A stretch of 64,000 bases of DNA. Source: Clostridiales bacterium (GTDB lineage: Bacteria; Bacillota; Clostridia; Oscillospirales; Acutalibacteraceae). Shown piece after piece: positions 8,844 to 17,387 of this stretch. The DNA is taken from NCBI GenBank assembly GCA_019419895.1, contig JAHZIE010000002.1:1-64000 (forward strand), given 5' to 3'. Both the position numbers and the translations under genes were made by a program. Positions within the stretch are counted from its first letter, which is position 1. Every line of letters begins with the position of its first letter. The notes under the pieces are model-generated. The model saw only the letters and a list, made by a program, of their open reading frames with translations. It was not told the DNA's origin and made no database searches.

Positions 8844-10481
8844 ATGTCAGAAGATAAGAATCAATTGCGGAACAACGGCCCTGAAAATTTAGATAATCTC
8901 ACAGAGAATGGGGAGAATATCGAAAATTTGGAGACGGGGAGCGGTTCCAGTAAAAACAGGAAGAAAAATAAAAAAATGTCGGAAAAGCTGAAATCCAAAA
9001 AGTTTAAATACGGCTCCATGTCCACCCTTTTTGTTGTCGGTGTCCTGGTTCTCGCCGTGCTGCTCAACGTGATCGCGTCGGCTTTGGTGGATAGGTTCCC
9101 TTCTTTAAGCCTGGATATGACGACGGATAAGAGAATGACCATGTCCGATAAACTCACCGAAATTGTTTCCGGCGTCAACGAAAAGGTGGAGATTATTTTC
9201 CTTACGACGGAAGATACCCTGGAAAGCACCTGGGGCAGCGAGGGCACCTACCTGACACAGCAGGTGGCGAAAATGGCGGAAGCCAACAGCAATATTTCCG
9301 TTACCTATGTGGATTTGGAAAAAAATCCCTCTTATGTAAAGGACTATGAGGACAGCGAGAATCTTGATGATAATTCCATTATTGTCAAGTCGGAAAAGAG
9401 ACATCGTGTGATCGCCATTGACGGCGGCATTATTCAATATGACTCTTCCTCCGGGGAGGTATCCAATAATTCAGAGATGCTGTTCGCCACGGCGCTTAAC
9501 GCCGTAACCAAGGATAAGCTGCCGGTGATTGCCTTTGCCTCCGGCAATGGGGAGCAGGCGGGAACCGAGTGGCAGACCTATCTGACCAACAACGGATTTG
9601 AATGCAGGACGGTTAACCTGACTACCGAAGAGGTGCCGCAGGACGCGGATATTTTAGTGCTCCACTGCCCGACCACTGATTTGACCGACGCGCAGATTCA
9701 GTCTTTGGACGACTTTTTGAGCAACGACAGTACCTATGGGAAAAACCTGATTGTCACCTTTATGCCTTCCCAGGCAAATCTGCCCAAGCTCAACGCTCTT
9801 TTAAATGAATGGGGCATCAATATGATCAGCGACGGAAGCTATATCGTAGAATCTGATTCCAGCCGCTCTGTCAGCGGAACCCAGGGCCTTGTGCCGGTGC
9901 TGGAGAAGAATACGGAGGATGATTCCATCCTTTCCGGCCTGGCGAATAACAGCAATCTGGTTTTGGGTTATGCGCCCGTTCCTATGGAGGTCATTTCCGA
10001 TTCAGAATATGGGCTGGATGTTCAGACTCTGCTGTATACCTATGATACCGCCTATATGGTTCCGGATGACGCCGATGAAAACTGGGAGCCCGGCAGCGAG
10101 GATTACAAATCTTATCCTGTTTTGACCAATTCCCGCAAGGCCATCAGCATTGACGGTGAATACCGCACCTCCAATGTGACGGTCTGCGCCGCCGCCACCA
10201 TATTTGATCCCGATATTCTGGCGTCCTCCATTATCGGTTCTATCCTTTCTCAGTCCAACCTGCTGAATAAGGATGTTCTGATGGATGTCCTCCGGGATAA
10301 TACCGGGACAACCGAAGAGGAAAACATTGTTTATATTGAATCCACCGATGTGGGCGCGACCAATATGACTATGACCGCTACCCAGGTTCAGATCGTCGGC
10401 TTGTGGATTTTCGTCATCCTTGTTCCTATGGCGGTGATTATCGCCGGCATTGTTGTCTGGATCAGGAGGCGCCATTTATGA
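8844..10481 (+). CDS. GldG-like ABC transporter auxiliary protein
   Basis: The 545-residue protein begins with a charged, Asn/Glu/Lys-rich stretch of about 50 residues, then a membrane helix (FVVGVLVLAVLLNVIASALV). A large extracytoplasmic domain of the Gldg/IFT-like ABC_transp_aux type follows, with LSLDMTTDKRMTMSDKL and later DILVLHCPTTDLTD and LIVTFMPSQA. A C-terminal helix (WIFVILVPMAVIIAGIVVWI) ends in an Arg-rich tail. The ATG at 8844 is preferred over the ATG at 8835, because AGAGGAGG ends at 8834, touching the earlier ATG but 9 bases from the later one. It overlaps the next gene by 4 bases (ATGA). It is thought to work with the ABC-2 transporter as a periplasm-like face component; its ligand is unknown. 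Confidence 0.88.
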   Translation: MSEDKNQLRNNGPENLDNLTENGENIENLETGSGSSKNRKKNKKMSEKLKSKKFKYGSMSTLFVVGVLVLAVLLNVIASALVDRFPSLSLDMTTDKRMTMSDKLTEIVSGVNEKVEIIFLTTEDTLESTWGSEGTYLTQQVAKMAEANSNISVTYVDLEKNPSYVKDYEDSENLDDNSIIVKSEKRHRVIAIDGGIIQYDSSSGEVSNNSEMLFATALNAVTKDKLPVIAFASGNGEQAGTEWQTYLTNNGFECRTVNLTTEEVPQDADILVLHCPTTDLTDAQIQSLDDFLSNDSTYGKNLIVTFMPSQANLPKLNALLNEWGINMISDGSYIVESDSSRSVSGTQGLVPVLEKNTEDDSILSGLANNSNLVLGYAPVPMEVISDSEYGLDVQTLLYTYDTAYMVPDDADENWEPGSEDYKSYPVLTNSRKAISIDGEYRTSNVTVCAAATIFDPDILASSIIGSILSQSNLLNKDVLMDVLRDNTGTTEEENIVYIESTDVGATNMTMTATQVQIVGLWIFVILVPMAVIIAGIVVWIRRRHL

Positions 10482-11953
10482 GCAAAAAAAGACGCCATCT
10501 TATTATTTTTATTATCCTGCTCGTCATTGTGGCCGCGGCGGCTGTCGTCCTTCTTGTGACAGCGCCGTCGGACCAAGGGGAGGGGGACGCTTCCTCTTCC
10601 TCCTCCGCGGCGAGCAGCGGGCTTCCGGATCTGATTGATAAAAAGGATCTCTTTGAGTCTGTCGAGCTCACCAATGAACATGGAACCTACAGCGTTTACG
10701 CGAAAACAGAGGATGAAACAACCTCTTATTATGTGGAGGGCTATGAGGGGCTGGATGTTGTCAGTGATGTCACGTCGGCCATCGTCACCAACTGCAGCGA
10801 CGTCACTCCTTCCCGCAACCTGGGAACAGTGGACGATCTTTCGGAGTATGGGCTGGATGAGCCCCAGGTTACAATGAAGGCCAAATTCAGCGATGGTGAG
10901 GAAATCACCATGTATGTAGGCGACAGCGCCGTGGCGGATTCCTCCTATTATATCAGACTGGAGGGCAGCGACGAGGTTTATATTGCCGGCTTGAGCGATT
11001 ATCTCTTTATCAGGAAGGAGGATTGCTTGAATCTGGCTCTGGTATATGAGATCCAGACCGATGAAAACGATGAGGAGATTGCCAGTGTTATCGGAAGGAT
11101 TACCCTGACGGGTACGAATTATCCTGACCGGATTATCATTGAACAGAATCAGCTGGAGGACGAATCCGATCCCCTGTACAGCTATTCTTATATCCTCAAG
11201 GAGCCTACCAAATCGCCCTTGGGAAATGATATTATCAGTGATTTGACCCCTTCCTTGGAAAAGCTTGTGGCGGAGGAGGCGGTTGTGGGAAATCCCACCA
11301 GTGAACAGCTGGCGGAATACGGCTTTGACAATCCAGCCGCCGCAATCGACTATATCGTCAATGACAATGAAGTCTCCCTGACTGTCGGAAAGATCGACGG
11401 GGAATATGCCTATCTGATGAGGGAAGGGAATAACGCCATCTTTAAGGTGAAGGCCGAGAATGTGCCGTGGGCGACCACCAGTGAGTTTGAACTGAGAAAT
11501 CCCCTGATTTTTGTGGTATATCTGTCTTCTATTGAGAATATCAAGGTAACCACGGCGGACGGAATGTTTGAGTTTAACCGTGAACGTACTCTGAATGAAG
11601 AGGATACAGAGGAATACGGCAAAAATATGTATGACTACAAGACCTTTTATAATGGGACAGAGATGGATTCCAGCAATTTCTCCCAATTCTATCAGGTGCT
11701 GATCGGGATTGCGAAGGATAAATTCCCTGAAGGGGAGACGCCCTCAGGCGCGGCTGATATCACCATAGAGTTTGAATACTATGATGAGTTTAACAGGGAA
11801 AACACCGTGATAGAGCTCTTTGATGTGGGCGACCGCAAGGCGCTCTACCGCTTGAACGGCGTTGATACCATGATTATTAAAAATTCCTATATCAGCAAAA
11901 TTACCAGCGATGTCCAGAAGGTAATCAAAAATGAGCAGGTAACTGCTTTATAA
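10478..11953 (+). CDS. DUF4340 domain protein, last gene of the ABC operon
   Basis: The 491-residue protein has an N-terminal membrane helix (LIIFIILLVIVAAAAVVLLV), a Ser-rich linker (SSSSSAASS), then DUF4340-type repeats: YGLDEPQVTMKAKFSDGEEITMYVG and YGFDNPAAAIDYIVNDNEVSLTVG are two copies of the characteristic unit that ends in a short strand plus GD/GK. The start is the ATG at 10478, preceded by AGGAGG at 10464-10469; longer open sequence upstream lies inside the gldG-like gene. DUF4340 proteins regularly follow gldG-like genes and are presumed extracytoplasmic partners of the transporter. Function unknown. A strong terminator follows at 11967. Confidence 0.87.
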   Translation: MSKKRRHLIIFIILLVIVAAAAVVLLVTAPSDQGEGDASSSSSAASSGLPDLIDKKDLFESVELTNEHGTYSVYAKTEDETTSYYVEGYEGLDVVSDVTSAIVTNCSDVTPSRNLGTVDDLSEYGLDEPQVTMKAKFSDGEEITMYVGDSAVADSSYYIRLEGSDEVYIAGLSDYLFIRKEDCLNLALVYEIQTDENDEEIASVIGRITLTGTNYPDRIIIEQNQLEDESDPLYSYSYILKEPTKSPLGNDIISDLTPSLEKLVAEEAVVGNPTSEQLAEYGFDNPAAAIDYIVNDNEVSLTVGKIDGEYAYLMREGNNAIFKVKAENVPWATTSEFELRNPLIFVVYLSSIENIKVTTADGMFEFNRERTLNEEDTEEYGKNMYDYKTFYNGTEMDSSNFSQFYQVLIGIAKDKFPEGETPSGAADITIEFEYYDEFNRENTVIELFDVGDRKALYRLNGVDTMIIKNSYISKITSDVQKVIKNEQVTAL

Positions 11954-11966
11954 GCTTTAGTTCTTT

Positions 11967-12003
11967 AAAAAGCCTGCGGGAAAATTCCGCAGGCTTTTTT
12001 TAG
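11967..12003 (+). terminator. Intrinsic terminator of the ABC/GldG/DUF4340 operon
   Basis: The stem AAAAAGCCTGCGG (11967-11979) pairs with CCGCAGGCTTTTT (11987-11999), followed by more T. It stands 14 bases after the stop codon. Confidence 0.93.
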
Positions 12004-12053
12004 ATTTAACAAAGAAATTCCTTATGAGGGGAAAAGAAAAATTGCCGATAGAA

Positions 12054-12104
12054 AATAAGGCTATACAATACCATATCGCTCATACGGTATTGTATAGCCT
12101 TATT
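12054..12104 (-). terminator. Perfect 19-bp hairpin, terminator for the NUDIX gene
   Basis: AATAAGGCTATACAATACC (12054-12072) pairs perfectly with 12086-12104 across a 13-base loop. Read on the minus strand it lies 16 bases past the NUDIX stop and is followed by a modestly T-rich TTTTCTATC. The stem is unusually long and perfect for a simple terminator. Confidence 0.65.
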
Positions 12105-12119
12105 CCGGATTGCGGCTTT

Positions 12120-12869
12120 TTATGGCTTTGGGTTATTTTTTCTCAGCCAGGCAACGGCGTTTTTCAGCACCTTTTTGTCGTTATCAAAACGAAAAGTAGA
12201 AAGCGCCTCTTCATAAGTCATCCAGCTGTATTTTTCAATTTCAGAGGCCTGGACATGAACATCGTCAGACCGTCCGCATTTTGCCAGGAAAAATACCACC
12301 TGCTTGTTTGCTTTCCCCCAGATGGAATACTGAATCACGGAACGGAAGCCGGGGAGAATCTCAATGGAAAGGCCGGTTTCCTCACGCACCTCCCGCAGCG
12401 CGGTTTCCTCCTCGCTTTCTCCCAGCTCTACATGGCCCTTTGGGAAGCCCCAATTTTTTCCTTTGATATTTTTAATTAACAGAAAGCGCGGCTTATCTGG
12501 ATCCTTTCGGAATATCACCGCGCCGCAGGATTTTTCGTAAAGACACTGAATCTGTGCCACCGGCTTCTGCTCATAGGAGGAGAGCAGATGACGCAGCTGG
12601 GGCTCGTAAAAAAAGCTTTTGACAGGGGCCACCACTGGAAAAAAGGATGCCTGTCCCTCAAACTGAACCATGGCAATCACCTTCCCGTTGCAGCGTTTGG
12701 CGTAACGGTTGAGTCCAATGAGATAAACGTTTTGGCCGCGGGTTTCATGAGAAATAAACCGCGCGCTGTTTTGTATGCGGCCCAAATGGATTGGTTTTCT
12801 TTTATTTTGCTCTCCTTTCGCCATGGGAGAGGGAGGCAATATCATAACATTAACAACTTTTCCAAGCAA
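12120..12869 (-). CDS. NUDIX hydrolase with an N-terminal extension
   Basis: The C-terminal half has the complete Nudix box G-x5-E-x7-REVREETGL (GHVELGESEEETALREVREETGL region, split as GHVELGE and REVREETGL) after EKSCGAVIFRK and KGKNWGFPKG. This pattern is typical of bacterial Ap4A/dinucleotide-polyphosphate hydrolases. Those enzymes are usually about 140 residues; here about 110 residues precede the domain without recognised homology. The longest frame starts at a TTG at 12869 with AAGGTGAG just before it; a Met at YAKRCNGKVIAMVQF or a start near EKSCGAV would give shorter products. Probable role: removal of toxic or signalling nucleotide derivatives in the cytoplasm. It is transcribed away from the DUF815 gene. 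Confidence 0.83.
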   Translation of the reverse strand: MLGKVVNVMILPPSPMAKGEQNKRKPIHLGRIQNSARFISHETRGQNVYLIGLNRYAKRCNGKVIAMVQFEGQASFFPVVAPVKSFFYEPQLRHLLSSYEQKPVAQIQCLYEKSCGAVIFRKDPDKPRFLLIKNIKGKNWGFPKGHVELGESEEETALREVREETGLSIEILPGFRSVIQYSIWGKANKQVVFFLAKCGRSDDVHVQASEIEKYSWMTYEEALSTFRFDNDKKVLKNAVAWLRKNNPKP

Positions 12870-12973
12870 AGTCTCACCTTCTTATCCTTATTGTATATTT
12901 TACACAAAATGTCTTATAATTGCAAGGCTTATGGAAAAAGTCGCGGGAATTCCATTGGATCTGAACGCATTGA

Positions 12974-13003
12974 TTGACACAGAGGGCCGTTTAGAGGTAA
13001 AAT
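12974..13003 (+). promoter_or_regulatory. Candidate promoter for the DUF815 ATPase gene
   Basis: TTGACA (12974-12979) and TAAAAT (12998-13003) are 18 bases apart, 57 bases upstream of the ATG at 13060. A second possible -10, TATAAT near 12914, lies further upstream and would give a longer leader. Confidence 0.5.
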
Positions 13004-13059
13004 TAAAGGGTATTCATAACGATATTACCAAAAAATCAGAAATGGAATTAGGGATAAAA

Positions 13060-14325
13060 ATGGAAAATTATGCAAAAAACGGAGATCTTCTGACAGCGTC
13101 GCTTTCTATCTACAGAGGAATCCTCAACAGAACGGTTCCAAAGGCGTTTTTTCGCCTGCTGCGCGCGTTGAGAAAAGAACCGCTGGAATTTATGGAGGCA
13201 TGGGGCTGCTTTTTTTCCCTGCTGAGCCAGCGAGGTTATAGCGGCAATTGGGCGGGCTGCCTGAGCGAGGCGGCGCTGTTTGATGAGAACGCTTTTTCTG
13301 TAGCCGCCGCAAAGGGTCAGGCGGGGCAGCTTCCGCCGGAGGTTTTGACAGCGGTGAAAAGGGATTTGGACATCATCTGCCGCCTGTCCCAGATCACACC
13401 AGAACAATTGCTGGAGAGTTATTGTTGTCCCGGGGATATCGCCGGGGTTTCGGCGACCCTTCCCAAATGGAGGACGGGCTCTTTGACGCCGTTGATCCGC
13501 CCGGAAACGATGGAGGATTCAGTTCGGGCCTTGTCAGAGTACTACGAGAAGAATGGATGCGGCATGTTTGCCCGTTACCGGGCCTTTATTTGGAGGGATG
13601 GAACCATTGAGCCTGTTCCCTATCCGGATCCCATACGGTTGGGCAGCCTCAAGGGATATGAGTACCAAAGGGGCTTGGCGATCGATAATACAGTGGCTTT
13701 CCTGCATAATTTGGGCGCCAATAACTGTCTTCTTTATGGAGACAGGGGAACGGGAAAATCCTCCACGGTCAAGGCGCTGCTGAATGAATATTATCAGGAT
13801 GGCCTTCGGTTGGTGGAAATGCCCAAGGAAAGCTTGGGGGATTTCCCAAAGCTGGTGGAAAAAATTGCCGCCCTGCCCTTAAAATTTATTGTCTTTATAG
13901 ATGATCTGTCGTTTTCCCAGCAGGACGATACCTTTGCCGCTCTGAAGGCTGTGCTGGAGGGCGGGGTCGCGTCCCGTCCGGAAAACGCCCTGATTTACGC
14001 CACTTCCAACCGGCGCCATTTGGTAAGGGAGACCTTTTCCGAACGGCAGGGAGACGAGGTGCATCTTGGGGATACGATTCAGGAGAGTCTTTCCCTTGCG
14101 GATCGTTTCGGTCTGTCCATTCATTTTGCCACGCCGGACAAGGCGAGGTTTTTGGAGATAGTCCGTGCGCTCGCGCTGGAGAGAAAGCTTCAGGGGGATA
14201 TGGCAGAGATCGAAGCGGGAGCAGAGCGATGGGCGATGGAACGGGGGGGCCGTTCTCCTCGCTGCGCCAAACAGTATATTGCTTCTCTGGAAGCAAGGCT
14301 GAAGAGGGGGCTGCCAATCCGTTAG
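13060..14325 (+). CDS. DUF815 AAA+ ATPase
   Basis: The protein of about 421 residues has an N-terminal helical region and a C-terminal AAA+ core. Walker A is GDRGTGKSS, Walker B FIDDLSF, sensor-1 is IYATSNRRHLV, and the segment QESLSLADRFGLSIHF is highly characteristic of DUF815 proteins. The family is widespread in Clostridia and Proteobacteria as a predicted AAA+ ATPase; its biological role is not established. The frame stays open upstream to 12775, but that part overlaps the divergent NUDIX gene; the ATG at 13060 with TTAGGGA before it is the better start. ATG at 12931 or 13042 are alternatives. The lipoprotein gene follows 80 bases later. Confidence 0.87.
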   Translation: MENYAKNGDLLTASLSIYRGILNRTVPKAFFRLLRALRKEPLEFMEAWGCFFSLLSQRGYSGNWAGCLSEAALFDENAFSVAAAKGQAGQLPPEVLTAVKRDLDIICRLSQITPEQLLESYCCPGDIAGVSATLPKWRTGSLTPLIRPETMEDSVRALSEYYEKNGCGMFARYRAFIWRDGTIEPVPYPDPIRLGSLKGYEYQRGLAIDNTVAFLHNLGANNCLLYGDRGTGKSSTVKALLNEYYQDGLRLVEMPKESLGDFPKLVEKIAALPLKFIVFIDDLSFSQQDDTFAALKAVLEGGVASRPENALIYATSNRRHLVRETFSERQGDEVHLGDTIQESLSLADRFGLSIHFATPDKARFLEIVRALALERKLQGDMAEIEAGAERWAMERGGRSPRCAKQYIASLEARLKRGLPIR

Positions 14326-14405
14326 ATTATGGTTCTACACAGGTTGAGAAAGGGAAAAAGGAAGTTGCAACAGGTCGGTATCCGACCGGAAAGGCTTGGT
14401 TTTCT

Positions 14406-15632
14406 ATGAAAAAATTGTGTTCGCTCTTTTTGGCGTTTTGCCTCCTGACTGGGCTTGCCGCCTGTAAGGGAAAGGCCTCCAATGAACCGGGAAGCGCGAA
14501 AAATGATTATCCTGTCACCATTGGGGATGTGACGATTGATAAAGCTCCGTCAAAGGTGATTGTCCTGGATCCTTCCCTTGCTGATATTATCACAACCCTT
14601 GGCAGCGGGTTTGAAATCAAGCTGACTGCCAGAGGGGAAGAATGTACCCAGGAGGCCCTTTCCCCCATTCCGGCGGTGGGAACGCCGGAAGATCCTGATA
14701 TTCAGCAGATCTTGTCCCTGGAGCCGGAACTGGTACTGACGTCGGAAGAATTGTCTGAGTCTCAGAAGGAACAGCTCGACAGCGCGGGGATTCAGGCGCT
14801 GGTGCTGGAACCGGCAACGGACAGGGAAACCTTTGAAGCTCTTTACTCCAATATCGGATCCGCCATGCTGGGGGCGAAAAGCGGCTATGAAACAGCGCGG
14901 AAGCGGGCCAGGGAAATTTTCCTTTCTATCGACGACGTGGGCCGTTTGATACCAGAGGACGAAAAGACCGTCACCGCCTGTTATGTGAAGGATGCCAAGA
15001 CAGGGGAGCTTTTGGCGGCCGATACGCTGGGCGGCCGGCTGCTGGAATATGCCGGCGCGATTAACATTGTTTCCGAGTCCGCCAACGCCGTCATGTCCGC
15101 GGGGGAACTCGAGACGGCGGATCCCCAGTTTATTTTCTGCGCGGAGGGGGAAAAAGAAGCCGTGGCCTCCCATGCGCTTTTTTCTGATTTGAACGCGGTA
15201 AAAAACGGAAATATCATTGAAATCCCCAGCTCCTATATGGAATGGCAGGGGAAAACGGTGCTGACCGCGGTCATCGCCCTTGCGGGCGCCATGCATCCGG
15301 ACTATGCGGCAACCGCGTCAGAAGGAGCCGGTGGAGAAGTGGCCTCCAGCAGTAGCTCTTCCTCTTCTTCTTCCGCTTCTGGGAGTTCTTCGAATACATT
15401 GGAAGGGGCGCCCTCCAGCGTTGACGAGAAATCTCCTTCCGGGGATATTTCCAAGCTGCAGGCAAGGCTGATTGAACTGGGCTATCTTTACGGTTCCCCC
15501 TTTGGCGTTTACAATTCCTATACTAAGGATGCGGTTTCAGAATTTCAGAAAAAATGTGGCATGACCGCTACGGGAATTTGTGATGAGGAAACGGCCAGGA
15601 GGCTTTTTGCCGACGACGCGCCGAGATTTTAA
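14406..15632 (+). CDS. Lipoprotein: periplasmic-binding fold fused to a peptidoglycan-binding domain
   Basis: The 408-residue protein has a lipoprotein signal (MKKLCSLFLAFCLLTGLAAC, lipobox LAAC, Cys20). Residues about 35-300 resemble the Fe/B12-type solute-binding fold (Peripla_BP_2/BtuF): PSKVIVLDPSLADIITTLG, AVGTPEDPDIQQILSLEPELVLTS, GGRLLEYAGAINIV, and NGNIIEIPSSYMEWQG. A low-complexity Ser-rich linker follows (about residues 315-340). The last 60 residues match PG_binding_1: ISKLQARLIELGYL...GVYNSYTKDAVSEFQKKCG...DEETARRLF. This join is unusual, since binding proteins normally stop after the second lobe. No ABC permease or ATPase gene lies beside it. It would sit on the outer membrane face and also hold the wall. 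Whether it binds a metal chelate is unproven. Confidence 0.85.
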   Translation: MKKLCSLFLAFCLLTGLAACKGKASNEPGSAKNDYPVTIGDVTIDKAPSKVIVLDPSLADIITTLGSGFEIKLTARGEECTQEALSPIPAVGTPEDPDIQQILSLEPELVLTSEELSESQKEQLDSAGIQALVLEPATDRETFEALYSNIGSAMLGAKSGYETARKRAREIFLSIDDVGRLIPEDEKTVTACYVKDAKTGELLAADTLGGRLLEYAGAINIVSESANAVMSAGELETADPQFIFCAEGEKEAVASHALFSDLNAVKNGNIIEIPSSYMEWQGKTVLTAVIALAGAMHPDYAATASEGAGGEVASSSSSSSSSSASGSSSNTLEGAPSSVDEKSPSGDISKLQARLIELGYLYGSPFGVYNSYTKDAVSEFQKKCGMTATGICDEETARRLFADDAPRF

Positions 15633-15665
15633 TATCAATTATGATTCCGGACAGGAGGAAAGAGA

Positions 15666-16352
15666 ATGGCGTCTAATAAAAGAAGATATACGCCGGTTGA
15701 GAAAAAGCCTCATAAAAATATGTTTTACTGGATTTGCACCGCTGTTATTTTAGCCGTGATACTTGCTGTCGCTGCTTATTTTATCTGGATAGAGCCGCAA
15801 ATGGCCGGCAGGGAAACACAGGGGGAATCTTCTTCCACCATTACTTCCGGCAGGGGTGATTGGGAAAGCTCTTCCCACATGGACTTCAGTGATCCGTCTT
15901 CCCAGGCCGGGGAAAATGATGGAACCGTCTCCTCGCAGGGGGGAGACGGCAACAGTCAGGCTTTTGAGGAAAAGTTCAGTGAGAATCCTATTGACACAGC
16001 CTTTGAAAACGCCATGAACGGGGCAGGAAGCGTCACCGCGATGATTAATGTCTATGGGGAATATACCCAGAAGTGGATGGAGGAGGTGGATAACGCCTAT
16101 GAAAAGCTCAAGGCGCTGTCCCCTGATAATTTAGCGGATATCCAGGCGGAACAGGGCCAGTGGGAGAGCGGCGTGGAAAATGAGATTGCCCAAAAGCAGG
16201 ACGGGATTTCCCAAGAGGGAAACCTGGGGAATATCGCTCTGGAAAAAAGCAAAGTCGCCTACGATGCTTACAGGGAGCGGGCGGAAGAGCTTTATCGCTA
16301 TATTTATGAAGCCGGGGAAGATTTTTCAGTGGGGGACGGCGCCCAGCAGTAA
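15666..16352 (+). CDS. Single-pass membrane protein of unknown function
   Basis: The 228-residue protein has a Lys/Arg-rich N-terminus, one membrane helix (FYWICTAVILAVILAVAAYFIW), a Ser/Gly/Asp-rich linker of about 60 residues, and a helical extracytoplasmic domain (WMEEVDNAYEKLKALSPDN through EKSKVAYDAYRERAEELYRYIYE). The helical part faintly recalls LprI/DUF1311-type domains (short repeats of paired helices with QxxW), but key cysteines are absent and I do not assign it. GGAGGAAAGAG precedes the ATG. It lies 33 bases after the binding-protein/PG-binding lipoprotein and probably shares its transcript, suggesting a shared role at the cell surface. Confidence 0.75.
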   Translation: MASNKRRYTPVEKKPHKNMFYWICTAVILAVILAVAAYFIWIEPQMAGRETQGESSSTITSGRGDWESSSHMDFSDPSSQAGENDGTVSSQGGDGNSQAFEEKFSENPIDTAFENAMNGAGSVTAMINVYGEYTQKWMEEVDNAYEKLKALSPDNLADIQAEQGQWESGVENEIAQKQDGISQEGNLGNIALEKSKVAYDAYRERAEELYRYIYEAGEDFSVGDGAQQ

Positions 16353-16382
16353 ATGCCTGTGAAAAAATAAGGAGGAAAAGTG

Positions 16383-17240
16383 ATGAGCAGAGCGGTTTTA
16401 AAAAATGAATGGCTGACGGTTGAGATCAGCAATGTCGGCGCGGAGATTCAAAGCGTCCGGGACAGGGCCGGCCGGGAATATATCTGGAACGGCGATCCGG
16501 CTTATTGGCCCAGCAGGACGCCAATGCTTTTTCCTATTGTCGGAGGGCTGAAGGACGATAAGTTTATTTACCGGGAAAAGGAATACCATTTGAAAAAGCA
16601 TGGCTTTACGCGTAACGCGGATTTTGTTCTGGAAGGCTCTGACAGCGTTTCAGCGGTTTTTCTTCTCTCCTCCACCCCGGAAACAGAGGAAGGATATCCC
16701 TTCCAGTTTGAGCTGCGCGTTATCTACAGATTGATGGAAAATTCCATCCAGGTGACCTACCAGGTCAAAAACAAGACGGCCGGTGAAATGTATTTTTCCA
16801 TTGGGGCCCATGAAGGATATGCCTGTCCTGAGGGAATCGGTAATTATTATTTGGAGTTTGACAGGGAAGAAACCGCCCAGGCCATTGATTTGAACGGCAA
16901 TCTTCTCACCAGCGGCAGAAGGCTGGTTCTGGATCATGCCAGCCAGCTGGATTTGGATGATTCCATGTTTGCCAACGACGCTGTCATTTTTGAGAAAATG
17001 GCCTCCCGCGGCGTGACGCTGAAGAGCAGGACAGAGGAAAAATCTGTCCATGTGGCCTATGAGGGCTTTGACTATATTGGAATTTGGACCAAGGAGAACG
17101 CCCCTTACCTGTGTATAGAGCCATGGGCCGGGATTCCCGACTTTGAATCCCACAATTATGAGCTGACGGAAAAGGCGGGGATCATCTGTCTGGAGGAAAA
17201 CGGAGTTTGTGAGAAGGTTCATACCCTCACCTTTGCCTGA
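16383..17240 (+). CDS. Aldose 1-epimerase family protein (LacX-like)
   Basis: The 285-residue protein fits the galactose-mutarotase-like fold of the LacX/YeaD group: NVGAEIQSVRDRAGREYIWNGDPAYWPSRTPMLFPIVGGLKDD, KKHGFTRNADF with the conserved His, the middle FSIGAHEGYACP with the second His, and EPWAGIPDFE near the end. The enzyme interconverts alpha and beta anomers of aldoses in the cytoplasm. AAGGAGG at about 16369-16375 favours the ATG at 16383 over the adjoining GTG at 16380. It follows the membrane-protein gene by 30 bases and ends at a clear terminator. The substrate sugar is not fixed by sequence. Confidence 0.88.
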   Translation: MSRAVLKNEWLTVEISNVGAEIQSVRDRAGREYIWNGDPAYWPSRTPMLFPIVGGLKDDKFIYREKEYHLKKHGFTRNADFVLEGSDSVSAVFLLSSTPETEEGYPFQFELRVIYRLMENSIQVTYQVKNKTAGEMYFSIGAHEGYACPEGIGNYYLEFDREETAQAIDLNGNLLTSGRRLVLDHASQLDLDDSMFANDAVIFEKMASRGVTLKSRTEEKSVHVAYEGFDYIGIWTKENAPYLCIEPWAGIPDFESHNYELTEKAGIICLEENGVCEKVHTLTFA

Positions 17241-17277
17241 AAGACAAAATAACTGAAATTATAGAGAGGACGGAAAT

Positions 17278-17322
17278 AAGAGCGGCGCTGTTCTGCTGGC
17301 GGAGCCGCCGCTCTTGTTTCTT
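17278..17322 (+). terminator. Intrinsic terminator after the epimerase gene
   Basis: AAGAGCGGCG (17278-17287) pairs with CGCCGCTCTT (17306-17315), then GTTTCTTTCT. Confidence 0.82.
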
Positions 17323-17387
17323 TCTGCCGTGGTTCCGCGGTAATCTGTCCGGAACCGGATTCAATTTTTGAGGAGAGGAAAGAAGGA

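Noticed and set aside
10388..11686. 432-residue minus-strand frame opposite the DUF4340 gene
   Set aside because: It overlaps a well-supported operon gene and has no motif or promoter.
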